A stretch of 64,000 nt of DNA from Prorocentrum cordatum (lineage: Eukaryota; Sar; Dinophyceae; Prorocentrales; Prorocentraceae): contig CAUYUJ010017837.1 in NCBI GenBank assembly GCA_963575745.1, positions 1,343,690 through 1,407,689 of the forward strand. The letters run 5' to 3'. A program made the position numbers and the translations under genes. Positions 10,576 through 20,855 of the stretch are shown in pieces; position 1 is the stretch's first letter, and every line of letters begins with the position of its first letter. Below the pieces are notes generated by a model. That model worked only from the letters and a program-made list of their open reading frames with translations, was not told where the DNA came from and did no database searches.

Positions 10576-11729
10576 TGGTTGAGGTATGTCCGCGAGAGGC
10601 ACGCGCCGAGCGTGCGCTCGGCCTCTAGCGCGGCGTTCAGCTCCTCGGGCGTCAGCGACCTCAGCACCTGGTTCACGCGCCCGCCTTTCTCGCACCGCTT
10701 GACTGACCGTAGGCTGTGCCGCCTGCCTCGGCGCATGAGGCCCTCGGCACTGCGGAACTCGGTCACCGCCTCGTGCGACGCCCCGCCTTGCCTCAGCTGA
10801 TACAGCGTGGGGGCGACGAGGCTGGGGAACAATCGCCTCGCGGCGGACCGCGCGGCATCCTGCCGCTGGGCGGGGCGCGCCGGGAAGAGGGGCATCCCCT
10901 CTGCCACGGTCCTCTGCAAGCTCACCAGCATCGGCGCCACCAGCTCGAACTCGGGGTTGTCGAACACCATGCGCTCGTCCTGCGCCCCCACCTTCGAAGT
11001 CAGACCCCTCTCGCGCGGGCGGAGCACCACGGACCACTTGCGGCGGTTCGGGGCCCCTCCGCTCACCGGCGCCACTAGGCGCCCGCCTGCGAGCCTCAGC
11101 GCCTCCGCCGGCCGCAGCAGCAGCAAAAAGGCCATGAACGTCGCTCCTGCGGCCGCTCGCTGCCCCCGCGCCAGCATCTCCTTCGCCAGAGCGGCCGTCG
11201 CAGGCCAGGGCAGCGGCGAGCGAGAGCTGGCAGGGTTGCGCCGTCTCCAGCCCTGGAGCGCCCGTCGCGATCTCCGAAGCTCGGGCGCGCCGCGGGGCCC
11301 CCCCGGGAGCAGATGGCCCAGCGCCGCCAGCATCTTGGTTCCCGTCGCCAGCGGTTCGCCCTCGAAGAACTGCTCGGTCAGCCACACCACCAGCGCGCCG
11401 TCGGCGTCCGACGGAGTCTTTAGGCTCATCCCCTTCTTGGAGGCCCAGCGCGCGAAACAGCTGAACCGATTGCGGCAGTCCTTCTGCGTGAGGGGCCCCA
11501 CCGCCTCGTCCTCCAGCACGGTCAGCGGGCGAGACCCGATCGGCACACCGCGCTCCAGCTGCGTCAGCTCCTGTCCCAGCAGCGCCTGCCGCCGCCCGGC
11601 GGTGGCGACCCCGCGGCTGGCGCCGGCGCGATGGTGCGCTGCCGCGCTCGCGCTCGCCTGCGAGCTGGCGCTGGCCCGGCGCCGCCGCTGCCTCGCCCGC
11701 TGCTGCGCCTGGCTCGCCTGCTTCTTCAT
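10560..11729 (-). pseudogene. tyrosine recombinase of element A (Tyr replaced by Cys)
   Basis: The best start is the Met at 11729 (MKKQASQAQQRARQ), which overlaps the RT-RNase H frame in another phase, as DIRS ORFs often do. The first 80 residues are basic and Ala-rich. Next come a core-binding domain (LTQKDCRNRFSCFARW ... LVVWLTEQFFEG ... MLAALGHLLPG) and the catalytic domain: box I LRPAEALRL with the catalytic Arg, then box II TLYQLRQGGASHE, where HxxR reads YQLR. The nucleophile region is RRHSLRSVKRCEKGGRV, where Cys (TGC, 10694-10692) stands at the Tyr position, nine residues after the Trp/His position (here Arg). As a tyrosine recombinase it should be inactive. The frame reads on past the domain into the methyltransferase region out of phase. 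Confidence 0.75.
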
Positions 11730-13913
11730 CAAGGCATTGCGCCTTGGGAAGCTCGAGCCGAGGCGGCGGCCCGAGGACGAAGGGGTCGCCACAACCGCCT
11801 CTGATGAAGCCACCAGTGACGGGGTCCACGAGCTCGAAGCCGCCGCCGTCGGGACAGCCGCCAGGCCTCCAAGCCGCCTCGCGCTCGGGCCGCGGCTGAG
11901 CGTCCCGACTGGCCGCGGCGCTACGCTCCTCGGAGCCGCGAGAAGCCCCGTCCGCTGCGTTCCTCTCGGAGGAGATCCAGCGCGCGTGAACCGCGGCGAA
12001 GCTGGCCAGGCACAAGGCGGCCCACTGCCTGAGGCAGCGCGCCATCGCCCGACTCGAGCTTCGACCCTTGGCGATCCCGAGCACAACGGCCATAGCATCA
12101 AAGAGCACGAGATGTCGACAACCCACGGCTTTGCAGTCCCGCAGAATGTGACGCAGCGCCCAAACACCAGCCCGAGCCTCCAAGATCACCTGGTCGCCCG
12201 AGACGCTCCAAGGTCTACTCGTCGCACGCCTCCAGCAGCCCCCCCAGACAGACCTGGGCACCGCAGGCACCCCGCGAAGATATCCTTGCTCTTGTCCCCA
12301 GACTCCCTCATCATCTCGTGGGCGTACCCGTTGCCCCCCGCACTTCGTAAACCTCCACCTATCAGAATATCGTCCCGCATATTTGATCGCACCCATGTCG
12401 CATCGTCGTTCCATAACCCCGTAGCCCCACTCGCTCGCGTCGAAAACCGCCACCTTGGGGCTCCACGCCACATTGAGCTCTCTAGAGGCAAGGGGCACCA
12501 GATGACTCACCCACTCCAGCTCTTCTATCACAGAATCCCAAAGAGGTGTTACTCGGACAGGATGACGATCGATACATGCATACACGGTGTGCAAGACCGA
12601 TAGGATCGGACGCCGCAATAAAACACGAAAGGTAATATGACCAACGGTGCTTCTCAACTGGGAACCACTCGCTCGCCCCCTGCGCAGGATCTCTCGCAGG
12701 CCGAGAATGGGCCGCCAGGCCGTTCGTGGAGCTATCCCCACGGCAGGCCGCAGCTCGTCAAAGCGCCAGCCAAGCGTATCTCCGCCTCGGCTGCAAGTGA
12801 CTGGATGCACGCCTAGCCCGTCGGCCTCAAGAGCGGCGCCGACCTCTGTGGCCAACCGGCGGCCTTCCTCTCCGTCCGTCCCGAGCGCCGCGAAGTTGTC
12901 CACGTGCTCGGCGCGGGCGCAGCCCTGGGTCACCGCAGGGGCAGGCCGCCCGTCCACCAGTCTGTTGTCCGCATCCACGCCAGTGACCCTCTCGGCCACC
13001 GCCTTGTGGAGCGCCTGGCAGACGCACAGCGCCCCCTTGAAACCCATGGGCAGCGCGCTCAGCACCGGCACGACCCGTACTCCAGGATGCACGCGTTCAC
13101 CGTCAAGCCATCGAACTCCGAGAGCCCCCGCGCACACGGGCGCCTCTCGAAGTACTCTCGCAGCTTCTCGGGCAGGCTGATCGAGTAGAAGGCCACCTCG
13201 ATGTCCACGCCCGACACGTGCACAGGCTCGGTCCCCTCGACCTCGAGCCGCCCAAAACTGTCGCCTGTCGCCAGGCTCACTCCCGGGGCGTCCTTGAAGC
13301 AGCACTTGCAAACTCTGCAATCCAGGATGAGGCGTTGTTCCCCTCCCTTCTTCCATACGCAAAAAGTACCAACGCTCTTCTTGCAGCTACGCCTGTACTC
13401 GATGATGCCCCGCTCGTGCAGCTTCCTGATGAGCTTCGCATACTCCTTCGGCTTCTGGCGAACGATCGGGTCGTTGTAGGCACGGCGCAACTGCCGACGC
13501 TCTTCCTCGGCCGCCCCATCTTCGGGCGCCCGAACCAAACTCTTAAGAACCTCGTGAACCTTCACGCCCGCCGAGCCCCCGACATCCTGCATGCGAGCGG
13601 GCCGGCGCTGGAGACTGGACAAGGCAACCCGCCCCACCTCGATGGGGGGCAACAGCTCCGGCGACGCCGCCGTAGCTCTGCTTCGACAGGAGCTCCTCCA
13701 GGGCTCCCTGTCCACGCAAGTCGGCTGAAGGCGAACCGAGCTCGCGGCGGGCTTGCTCGATCTGCGCCAAGCGCGAGAGCTGCGCCTTACTCGGACGCAA
13801 ATTAAAGCTGTCGAGGACCTCGCTGGCCCCGCACAGCTCGTTGAGGGTGGCGATCGCCCCGGACACTCCGTCCTCTCGGTGACGCGCCTGAAGTCCCCGC
13901 CGACGGACTGCAT
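11730..13913 (-). pseudogene. reverse transcriptase-RNase H of element A
   Basis: The polymerase of the element, copying its RNA into cDNA. The frame 13913-13059 gives the N-terminal half: IIEYRRSCKKSVGTFCVWKK, then EQRLILDCRVCKCCFKD, then motif A VSGVDIEVAFYSISLPEKL with the first catalytic Asp. A frameshift near 13100 leads to the frame that starts at 13362. That frame continues with LPMGFKGALCVCQALHKAV, the active-site box EHVDNFAALG (VDN in place of VDD, usual in DIRS-like elements) and the thumb. The RNase H-like domain follows: VAVFDASEWGYG, then LEARAGVWALRHIL, LFDAMAVVLGIAKG and ERNAADGASR, which supply Asp, Glu, Asp and Asp. RNase H ends near 11960 and the frame runs on over the recombinase as an antiphase overlap. 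One frameshift is visible in RT. Confidence 0.8.
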
Positions 13914-14116
13914 GGCTCAACCTCTTGCCCCCGCCTCCAGGACAACGAACCAGCACTGACAGGCCTGGCTGTCCTTCGGGCAAGGGCAAAGGAAGAAGCT
14001 CGCGAGCAACTCGACGCTCGCGAGGGTGGTTGCAAAACTGCGGAGGATGGCCTCCGCCCCTGCCGCGCACGGCCGCCGCCGGCGGCTGGGGCCAGTGGGC
14101 AGGGATTCCCGCCCGA

Positions 14117-15764
14117 TCACTCCCCATCCTTCTCCTTGTTGTTGGTGAGGGCTCGGCGCTCCTCTCGCGCCTTCCCCACCTGCTTCGCGACGTTGGCGCC
14201 CCTCTCGACCTCCCGCGACGCGAAGTCCATCAGCTCCGGCGCCAGCATGACGCCGCCCGCCTCGCGGTGCTGGCCCGTGAACACCAGGCTCTCGCCCAGC
14301 AGCCCTGCACCCTTGCCGGCACCCTTCTTTCCTTTGCCGCCAGCCATCTGCCTGGCGACCCTCTCCTGCTCGTACACGTACTCTACCAGCTGGGTCTGGC
14401 GGAGGCGGACTTCGAAGCTCGCAAGGTTGCACGGCTCCAGGTGATCGCACGTCCCCGCCTCCTCCACCGCCTTGAGGCACATGCGGTGCGTGTCCACCCC
14501 CCCAGTCACCCGTCTCGAGGCCATGCAGCACCGTGAAGTACCTGTGGTGGTCCATCGGTCCACCTCCACGCCTGTTCAAGAACATTATGCACCACTCGGT
14601 GGTCCTGGGGCCGACCACGGGCCAGTCGACGAAGTCAGTGACGCTCGACTTGCTCACGACGTCGCGCCACTGGGGCCTCTGCCGCCCAGCTTCGCTCAGG
14701 TCCACGTTCAGGATCCGCGCGTCTCCAGCAGCCTCCGCCCCGACCCAGGTCATCACGTCCTGACGCCTCAGCCGTCGCAGGCACAAGCTTCCGCCATCGC
14801 CTGCTGGCGCATGCGCCACATCGCCCAAGGTCACAGCGGCCGCTAGAAGCAGCACCTCATCTCCTCGTCGGTACTGCCCGCGCGTCTCCACCGCCACTGA
14901 CACCAGGGTCGGGCCTCCGCGAACTCCTCCTTCGCCGCCCCCGCCTGCGGCCCCGCCTCCAACAGGTACACCCCCGCGCCGAAGCCCCCCAACCGCCAAT
15001 GCCGCGCCCCCTGCCCCAGCCGCCAAGCCCCCGGCCGCCGCCGCGGCATCGGGGGGCCCTGCTCCCGCTGCTGCCGCCGCTCCAGGTTGCCTCCTGGCGG
15101 GATCACCGCCGGGTCGCGGCCCGCTGCCGCCTCCCGCGCGGGATGCTCGGCCCGCTCCAGGGCCTCCGACTGGTCGAAGGCGTCGTCCAACTTCTGCTGG
15201 GTCGGCGCCGCCCGAAACCTGCACACGTTCCCGCGCGCCAGCCCGGGAGGTGGGGGCCATCGCGCATCTGCGTGCCGCGCCGCCGAGATGTGCGCCCCCT
15301 CCAGGTCGCACTTCTCCGCGTAGCAGCCCCCGTCGGGCGCGGGGATGCGGTTAGTCGCCGAGGGCGCCCTTGAGCTCCCGACGCGCCGCCTCTGGTGCCA
15401 CAGCTCGCCCTCCCCATTGTAGAGCACGTGCGCCCGCGCGCAACTCGCCGCCTCCGGCATCCCCGCCAGAGCTGCGGCTGCCATCGCGGCGGCAGCAGCG
15501 ACCCAGGCCCCGCGCCAGGCCCCCGATCGCCTCCGCGCCGCACGCCCCGGCCAGGCACCCCACGCCGAGCAGTGCCACGGCCCAGCTCCACGGCAGCCCG
15601 AATTGCAGCTCCACCTCTGCATCGTCTTGCCGAGGAGCGGGCGCGCCCGGGCACGCCGGGCAGGCTGGGATCGAAGGGCGCCGACCGCAGTGGCAGTCGG
15701 GGCACCAGTGCTCGGGGCACCGCGGGCAGCTCGCCAGGTAGGTCTGCGTCAGACCTGCAGCCAC
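14117..15764 (-). pseudogene. gag-like ORF1 protein of element A (frameshifted)
   Basis: Three overlapping frames make one protein. 15764-15351: a short N-terminus (TYLASCPRCPEHWCPDCHC) with paired Cys motifs, then a hydrophobic segment (SWAVALLGVGCLAGACG) that may be a membrane helix. 15622-14843: VLYNGEGELWHQRRRVG, then PAPDGGCYAEKCDLEG, and a Pro/Gln/Arg-rich part. 15311-14570: TDFVDWPVVGPRTTEWCIMF. 14569-14117: HRMCLKAVEEAGTCDHLEP, NLASFEVRLRQTQLVEYVY and a Lys/Gly-rich stretch. The same blocks in the same order occur in element D (YN...FHERLV, DFPVRGPRATLWLCRFM, VNLPDVAAAETMSRSVQL), which confirms them as the dinoflagellate DIRS-like gag. Role presumed RNA binding and particle assembly. 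Confidence 0.65.
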
Positions 15765-15832
15765 CGTCGCGAGCTCGCCCCACGTGCGCAGCGCCCGAGA
15801 GGGGCTCGAGAGCGCTGACCTCTCCGCACATT

Positions 15833-15921
15833 AACTTGAGCGAGAACAATTGCGGAACAACAAGATGCGGCCACTTCTGCGAGGCTGAGGCTCCAAGATC
15901 AATGTGCAAGTACCGCCAGAT
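15833..15921 (-). repeat. split direct repeat A1 (5' terminus of element A)
   Basis: An 89-base partner of A2 (9542-9630) with about 6 differences, 69 bases upstream of the gag start. Its outer edge abuts array sequence containing CCCGTAGGTG, part of the higher-order core. Confidence 0.85.
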
Positions 15922-16517
15922 ATCCCGTAGGTGTTCGAAGGATTGCGATATCTGCATCGCCTCGGCCTTCCGACGGCCCGACGCGGCCCGAGAGCCCCAA
16001 AAGATCGCCCAAAGATCGCCCAGAGGCCTCCGAGAGACCCCCGAGACGGCCCCAAGAGGCCCCCAGACAGCCCAGGAGGCATTGAGACGCCCAAGATGGC
16101 CTCCAAGACGGCCCTGGAGCATTTTAAGGGGACCCCAAATCGGCTCAGAGAGGCCCCCCAGACGGCCCCCGACGGCGTCGGACGGGCCAGGGGCCCACCA
16201 AGACGGCAGAACATGGCCTCAGGATGGCCCGGGAGGCTTCCAAGAGGGCGGGCCTCCGGGAAGGCGCAAAAAGGCCACGGTCATTGATTTCCCATCTGCT
16301 AGTTTTCGCCCCCCCGACGGCCCGAGGCGGCCCGGGCGCCCCCGAAGATCGCCCAAGAGGCCCGAGACGGCCCCAAGAAGCTCCCAGGACGGCCCCAGAG
16401 GCCTGCAAAGACGCTCAAGATGGCCTCCAAGACGGCCCCAGAGCCCTCCAAGACGCCCACCAAGAAGGCCCGCAATGGCCCCAGGCGGCCAAGATGACAC
16501 TCAAGATGCCCACGTGT
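15922..16517 (+). repeat. CCAAGATGGCC-type array, continuation right of element A
   Basis: Same unit and orientation as 8040-9281. It begins inside an AT-richer core (CCCGTAGGTGTTCGAAGG ... CTTCCGACGG) and has a second core at about 16270-16320. No gene. Confidence 0.75.
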
Positions 16518-16655
16518 TCCCCGAAGGCCCCCCAAACCGATTCGGGGAGCGCGTGGCCCGATAGCTCGGCAGGTCTCGCCTCAGCGCCCGCCCCCTTAGG
16601 CGCTTCCAAAAAGGCAGGAGGAGGCGGCGATTCGCCGCGGGCGTCTTCGATGAAT
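16518..16655 (+). repeat. dispersed repeat R2, copy 1
   Basis: It starts with a CCCCGAA/TTCGGGG inverted motif (CGATTCGGGGAGCG), followed by GGCCCGATAGCTCGG, GCGCTTCCAAAAAGGCA and GGCGGCGATTCGCCG. The same order occurs at 55206-55355 and inverted at 51666-51820, always next to the CCAAGATGGCC array. Confidence 0.6.
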
Positions 16656-16861
16656 GCAGAGTGAGAAGGGGGGGGAGAGGACGGGCGAGGGCGAAAGAGG
16701 ATCACATCAGTCGGAGCGCCCGGGATCGGCGGCGCTGGCCGGAAGCCGCCACAATGACGCCGCAAGGGCGAAGGCAAATCCGCCCTGTGGAACGATGCAC
16801 TCACGTCGCCCGCGGCCACGTGGGCCTGCCCGTTGGCCCCCGCCTGCCTGAGCGACGAGGC

Positions 16862-17700
16862 TGTCAGTAGTCTGGTGGATCATGGGGTCCCTGAATGAGC
16901 AGTTGCAAACTCGGGCGCCGAAAACGACGCAGATCCCACATCTTTTCGGCGGCGAAGAACACGCCGAGACTGCGGGGCGTCTCCGGGGCCGCGATCCACT
17001 CAAGCATCCCGCGGACATAAAGAGGAGAGCGGGGGTCGGAGCAGGCGGTGGGGTTGTTTCCAGGAAGGGGTCGACGCAAGGTTCCTGCGGGCCCAGTTCC
17101 TGATGCAAGCGCCTGGCTTCATTAACGCCCCTGAGCAAATTCACCTGATAGTCACGCAACCGAGTAGAGCACCCCGGAGACGGCATAGTCGCCGCGCAAG
17201 CAGCGGCTGCCTGATCGGGGAGGGCGAGCAGTTGCCGGTTGCAAGGCCTCCGCGCGGACCCGGGCCCGACGTCGCAGAGTCCTGGGGCCGCGCAGATTTC
17301 GCGTCGAGATCTCGCGCCAGTAGCAAGGTCTGGTTGAGCTGCAGATATACCGGAGCAACATTCGCGAATGTGTTTCAGCGCATCTCGTTGGCCAACATTC
17401 TCTGCGCAGTCGGAGGCGCCCGTCGCCCCCTCCCCCGACGTCATGTCGAGAAATGGATTCCGTCGTTGGCCCGAAGCCGATACTGGTGGGCACGCTGGCG
17501 CCTGCGCGTTGCGCACCGAAGCACGGGGGCCAAACAGTCTGCCGCTGCCCCGCCCCCCACGCGAGAAACACGAGCAAAAGGAGAGACATCCCCCTCGCGA
17601 TCGCCGCAGGCGCGCTTACCTGCTTGACTCGAGAGGCCAGGCAATGGCGGCGCAGACGGGGCGCTAAAATCGGGAAGGGCCCTGCGCGCGAGACCATGAG
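16862..17700 (-). pseudogene. truncated reverse transcriptase N-terminus of element D
   Basis: Readable blocks in two frames: DALKHIRECCSGISAAQPDL and LLRGVNEARRLHQELGP (the region before RT), then YVRGMLEWIAAPETPRSLGVFF. After a frame change comes ICVVFGARVCNCSFRDP, which corresponds to the LRLILDxRxxNxxFRxP motif of DIRS-like RTs (compare EQRLILDCRVCKCCFKD in element A). The sequence ends near 16862, before motif A, so no catalytic site remains. Confidence 0.6.
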
Positions 17701-17808
17701 GGGGGGATATGCAACGGGGAACTGGCAGGCTTAGCGCGAAGCAGTCCTGCTTCACTGCCCCCAAAGAAAGGGGCGACGGGCGGCCGCTCCCCGCCGCCCG
17801 ACGGGGTC

Positions 17809-19573
17809 TCAGCCGTCGTCTTGTCCGTCCTTCTCGGCCTTGTCTATAGCTTTGGCGCTGGCCCCTTCCTCGCGAGCTTTGCGCCGCCCCTTCGCAACGG
17901 ACACCTCCTTCTGGAGTTCCAGTGGCGCCCAGGACTGTAGCGCGGGGCGCGCCGCAACGTTCCCGCGAACGCGATCTAAACCCACGTGCAGAAATGAATC
18001 CTGAGTAGTGTCGCCGCCGCCGCCCGCAAACGCGGGCATCCTGTCTCTGCGCCTCTCCTCGCAAAGCTGAACTGAGCGAGACATGGTCTCGGCGGCTGCG
18101 ACGTCGGGCAAGTTCACTTGGTCGAACGTCGCCATGCTCTCGAGCATCTGACAGCGCCTCAAGTGGTTTTCCACGCCACCATCGTTGTTCTGATGTTTCG
18201 CATCTGACTTCCACCTCGCGGGCCTGCCGAATGGGGTCTGACAGTTGAACACCATGAAACGGCATAGCCAGAGCGTTGCACGAGGACCCCGAACAGGAAA
18301 ATCGTTAAGCGTTGTCTCCACCATCCCCGCGACGGCCAAGCGAAACCTCCGACAACGACTCTCTGATACATCATGGGCGACTGGCTGGGTGTGAATATCA
18401 ACGACGGGCGCGGCGGCCCCGGCGGCTGCAGCGAGTCTGGCGGCTCCCGACAGCAGGCATCAATACACCGCCGTGGCCCACGGCTGGCGGCGGCGCCGCC
18501 ATGATAGGCCCCGCGGGCACCCCAGCGCTTACCGCCGGCACGGCAGCCGCGGCGGCAGCGGCAGCTCCAGCGCCGACCGCGGTGGCAGCGCCTCCTGCTC
18601 CTGGAAGCCCTGGGGCTGGTCCAAGGGCGGCGGCCAGCGCTCCAACGCCTCCGTCGACTCCAGGCACAGGTGGGTCAGCCCCAGCTGGCGGCGCGGCAGC
18701 GGGCGCAGCACCAACGAGACCCGCCAAGTTGGGTTGCTTCCCGTCGGCAGGCATGGGGAGCACCCGCCGCGCTGCCGCCGTGGCCCTTGCCGCCGCGAAG
18801 ACGGCGGGCGTCGGCACGTGCTGGAAGCGGTAGACGGGCACCGCGATCCCACCTGCGCCAGCCGGGGCTGCAGCTCCGCAGGCACCCCGAACCATCGAGC
18901 CGAACCGCACGATGTCGGGACCCTGCAACCATGAGTTTTCCTCATACTTGTCCCCATGTGGGGTCAGCACGCTCACCGTAGTACCAGCCCCTGGCTCGAT
19001 CAGCACGAGCCTCTCGTGAAACAGCGGCGCCCAGGGCACGTTGTACTGCACCGCGCCGAAGTCCCCCGCCTCGATCCCGAGGCCCTGCACAGGCAGCGCC
19101 GCCGCAGACATCTCAGGCCTGTGATCGCCGCGGACGGAGCACCGTCAACTGGTCCTGGGCCAGCGCTCCCACGTTCACCTCACGATCTGCGATGAACGGC
19201 TGAGTGTCGCCCTCCTGGGATGAGCCTGCTTGCGCCAGCCAGGCTTGCCGAGGCCCCCCCACACGGCGATAGCGGCGGCACCCAAGCAACCGCAGCTCGC
19301 CAGGGCCAGCAGCCCCGCCACCAGCGCCAGCAAGCGGAGGTCTGGGAAACCGATCCCGATGCCGCTGGCCTGCGGCGAAACGATGGGCGCGGGCGCGCCA
19401 AGACACGCAAGACAGGAAAGCAGCGCCCGAAACAAAGGGCACTGAGGACACTGGGGACAGGGAGGAGATTTTGGGCAGGAGGCGAGGTACGTGGGGGAAG
19501 CCTCCCACGCCCACGCGACAGCCTGTGACCACATCCGGGAAGGCCGGGGCGGGTTCGGAAAAGCTTGAGCCAA
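17809..19573 (-). pseudogene. gag-like ORF1 protein of element D (frameshifted)
   Basis: Parallel to the gag of element A. The frame 19573-19175 has SPTYLASCPKSPPCPQCPQC with Cys pairs, then a hydrophobic Leu/Ala segment (LLALVAGLLALASCG). 19111-18398 has VQYNVPWAPLFHERLVLIEP, then LTPHGDKYEENSW and IAVPVYRFQHVPTPAVFAA, followed by a long Pro/Ala/Gly-rich low-complexity stretch. 18339-17809 has NDFPVRGPRATLWLCRFMVF, VNLPDVAAAETMSRSVQL and an acidic/basic C-terminus ending KAIDKAEKDGQDDG. The Cys-pair N-terminus with one possible membrane helix is shared with element A. Confidence 0.65.
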
Positions 19574-19625
19574 CGTTGCGCGGCCCCGTTCTCCTCACTC
19601 TCACTCACTGCATCCCATCCGAACA

Positions 19626-19704
19626 TCCTCCTCCTCCTCCTCCTCATCATCATCATCAACAGCAGCAGCATCATCATCATCATCAGTATCAGTATCAGCA
19701 TCAG

Positions 19705-19743
<39 letters not shown>

Positions 19744-19812
19744 CATCATCATCATCAGCATCCTCATCGGCATCATCATCATCATCATCATCATCATCAG
19801 CATCAGCATCAG

Positions 19813-19879
<67 letters not shown>

Positions 19880-19880
19880 G

Positions 19881-19912
<32 letters not shown>

Positions 19913-19935
19913 CTCACCATCATCACCATCACATT
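19626..19935. repeat. CTC/CAT trinucleotide microsatellite
   Basis: A run of CTC then (ATC)n with scattered CAG and CCT variants, then GTC repeats near 19880. Poly-His, poly-Met and poly-Ile frames here are repeat artefacts. Confidence 0.95.
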
Positions 19936-20278
19936 ACTATCCTCCTGAGGCTCCGAGCCCCGCAGTGCAGGTGGCGGCGCGCGGGCGGAGGGAGGGGCGA
20001 CGGATGGAACTCGAACTGCCGCGTCCTCGCGGGGGCCGCCCGCCCCTGCCGCCGCCCCACAACCACCCCCCGAATGGCCCGCCAGCCCCGCCCCTCCTCG
20101 TCCGCTCCACCCCTCGCCCCCTCTGGCTTCTCCTCATCTCCTTGGGTCATCCTCCAAGCCCTCGCCCCGCCAGTTCGTCAAGCCCTGAACTTGTGGTCGT
20201 GCCAGCGGGGGTGGGGGGGCATGCTGGAACCCAGCATTGGAAACGATGCTGGCCCCTCCATTCGCCCTCCCTCTTCCT
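19936..20278. other. G+C-rich spacer between two microsatellites
   Basis: No recognisable gene, no RNA gene and no copy of the repeat families seen elsewhere. Confidence 0.5.
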
Positions 20279-20331
20279 AGTCCTCCTCCTCCTCCTTCTC
20301 CTCATCATCACATCCACCACCCCAATCATCG

Positions 20332-20373
<42 letters not shown>

Positions 20374-20590
20374 CCATCATCATCAACATCATCAATATCG
20401 TCATCAGCATCAGCATAATCATCATCATTCAGCATCATCCGCATCATCATCATAATCATAATCATCATCATCATCGTCATCCCATCGTCGCCATCTTCCT
20501 CAGCATCATCATAATAATCATAATCCTAAACATAATCATAAGCATGATCATCATCATTATCAACATCATCAACATCATCAACATCATCAA

Positions 20591-20626
<36 letters not shown>

Positions 20627-20855
20627 ACTCATAATCATAATCAAAATAATCATCAGCCTTAACATCATCAGCATAGTGATCATCATCAATATCCAGCATA
20701 GTCATCTTCATCTGCACCCCCCTCCTCGTCTTCATCTTCATCCTCATCCTCGTCATCATACGTATCATCACCACCATCCTCATCCCCACCATCCTCATCC
20801 TCGTCCTCATCATCGTTACCACTGCAGCATCACCACCATCATCATGGTCAGCTTC
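20279..20855. repeat. CTC/ATC trinucleotide microsatellite
   Basis: Long degenerate (ATC)n tract with CTC at its start and imperfect ATC/CTC units towards 20850. Two stretches carry ATAATCATA variants. Confidence 0.95.

Larger units (their letters stand above)
9335..15921 (-). mobile_element. near-complete DIRS-like (PAT-type) retroelement A with split direct repeats
   Basis: About 6.6 kb. On the minus strand the order is repeat A1 (15921-15833), gag (from 15764), RT-RNase H, tyrosine recombinase, methyltransferase-like domain (ends 10132), a non-coding 3' part, repeat B1 (9768-9634), repeat A2 (9630-9542), a 72-base spacer and repeat B2 (9469-9335). A1 and A2 are both 89 bases with about 6 differences; B1 and B2 are both 135 bases with about 8. 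A2 abuts B1, as expected for the circle-junction copy of PAT-like elements. The flanks on both sides are the same G+C-rich array, which supports these boundaries. Coding frames carry a few frameshifts and stops, so it is an inactive but fairly young copy. Confidence 0.85.
16862..19573 (-). mobile_element. DIRS-like retroelement D, 5' part only
   Basis: On the minus strand a gag-like ORF (19573-17809) is followed by the N-terminal region of RT (17700-16862), which stops abruptly after the first RT motifs. RNase H, recombinase and methyltransferase-like parts are absent. The 19573 side meets a CTC/CAT microsatellite 50 bases further on. Frameshifts show it is inactive. Confidence 0.75.

Noticed and set aside
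10807-12603. 598-codon plus-strand open frame
   Set aside because: It lies antisense to the recombinase and RT of element A in G+C-rich DNA with few stops; no motif of its own.
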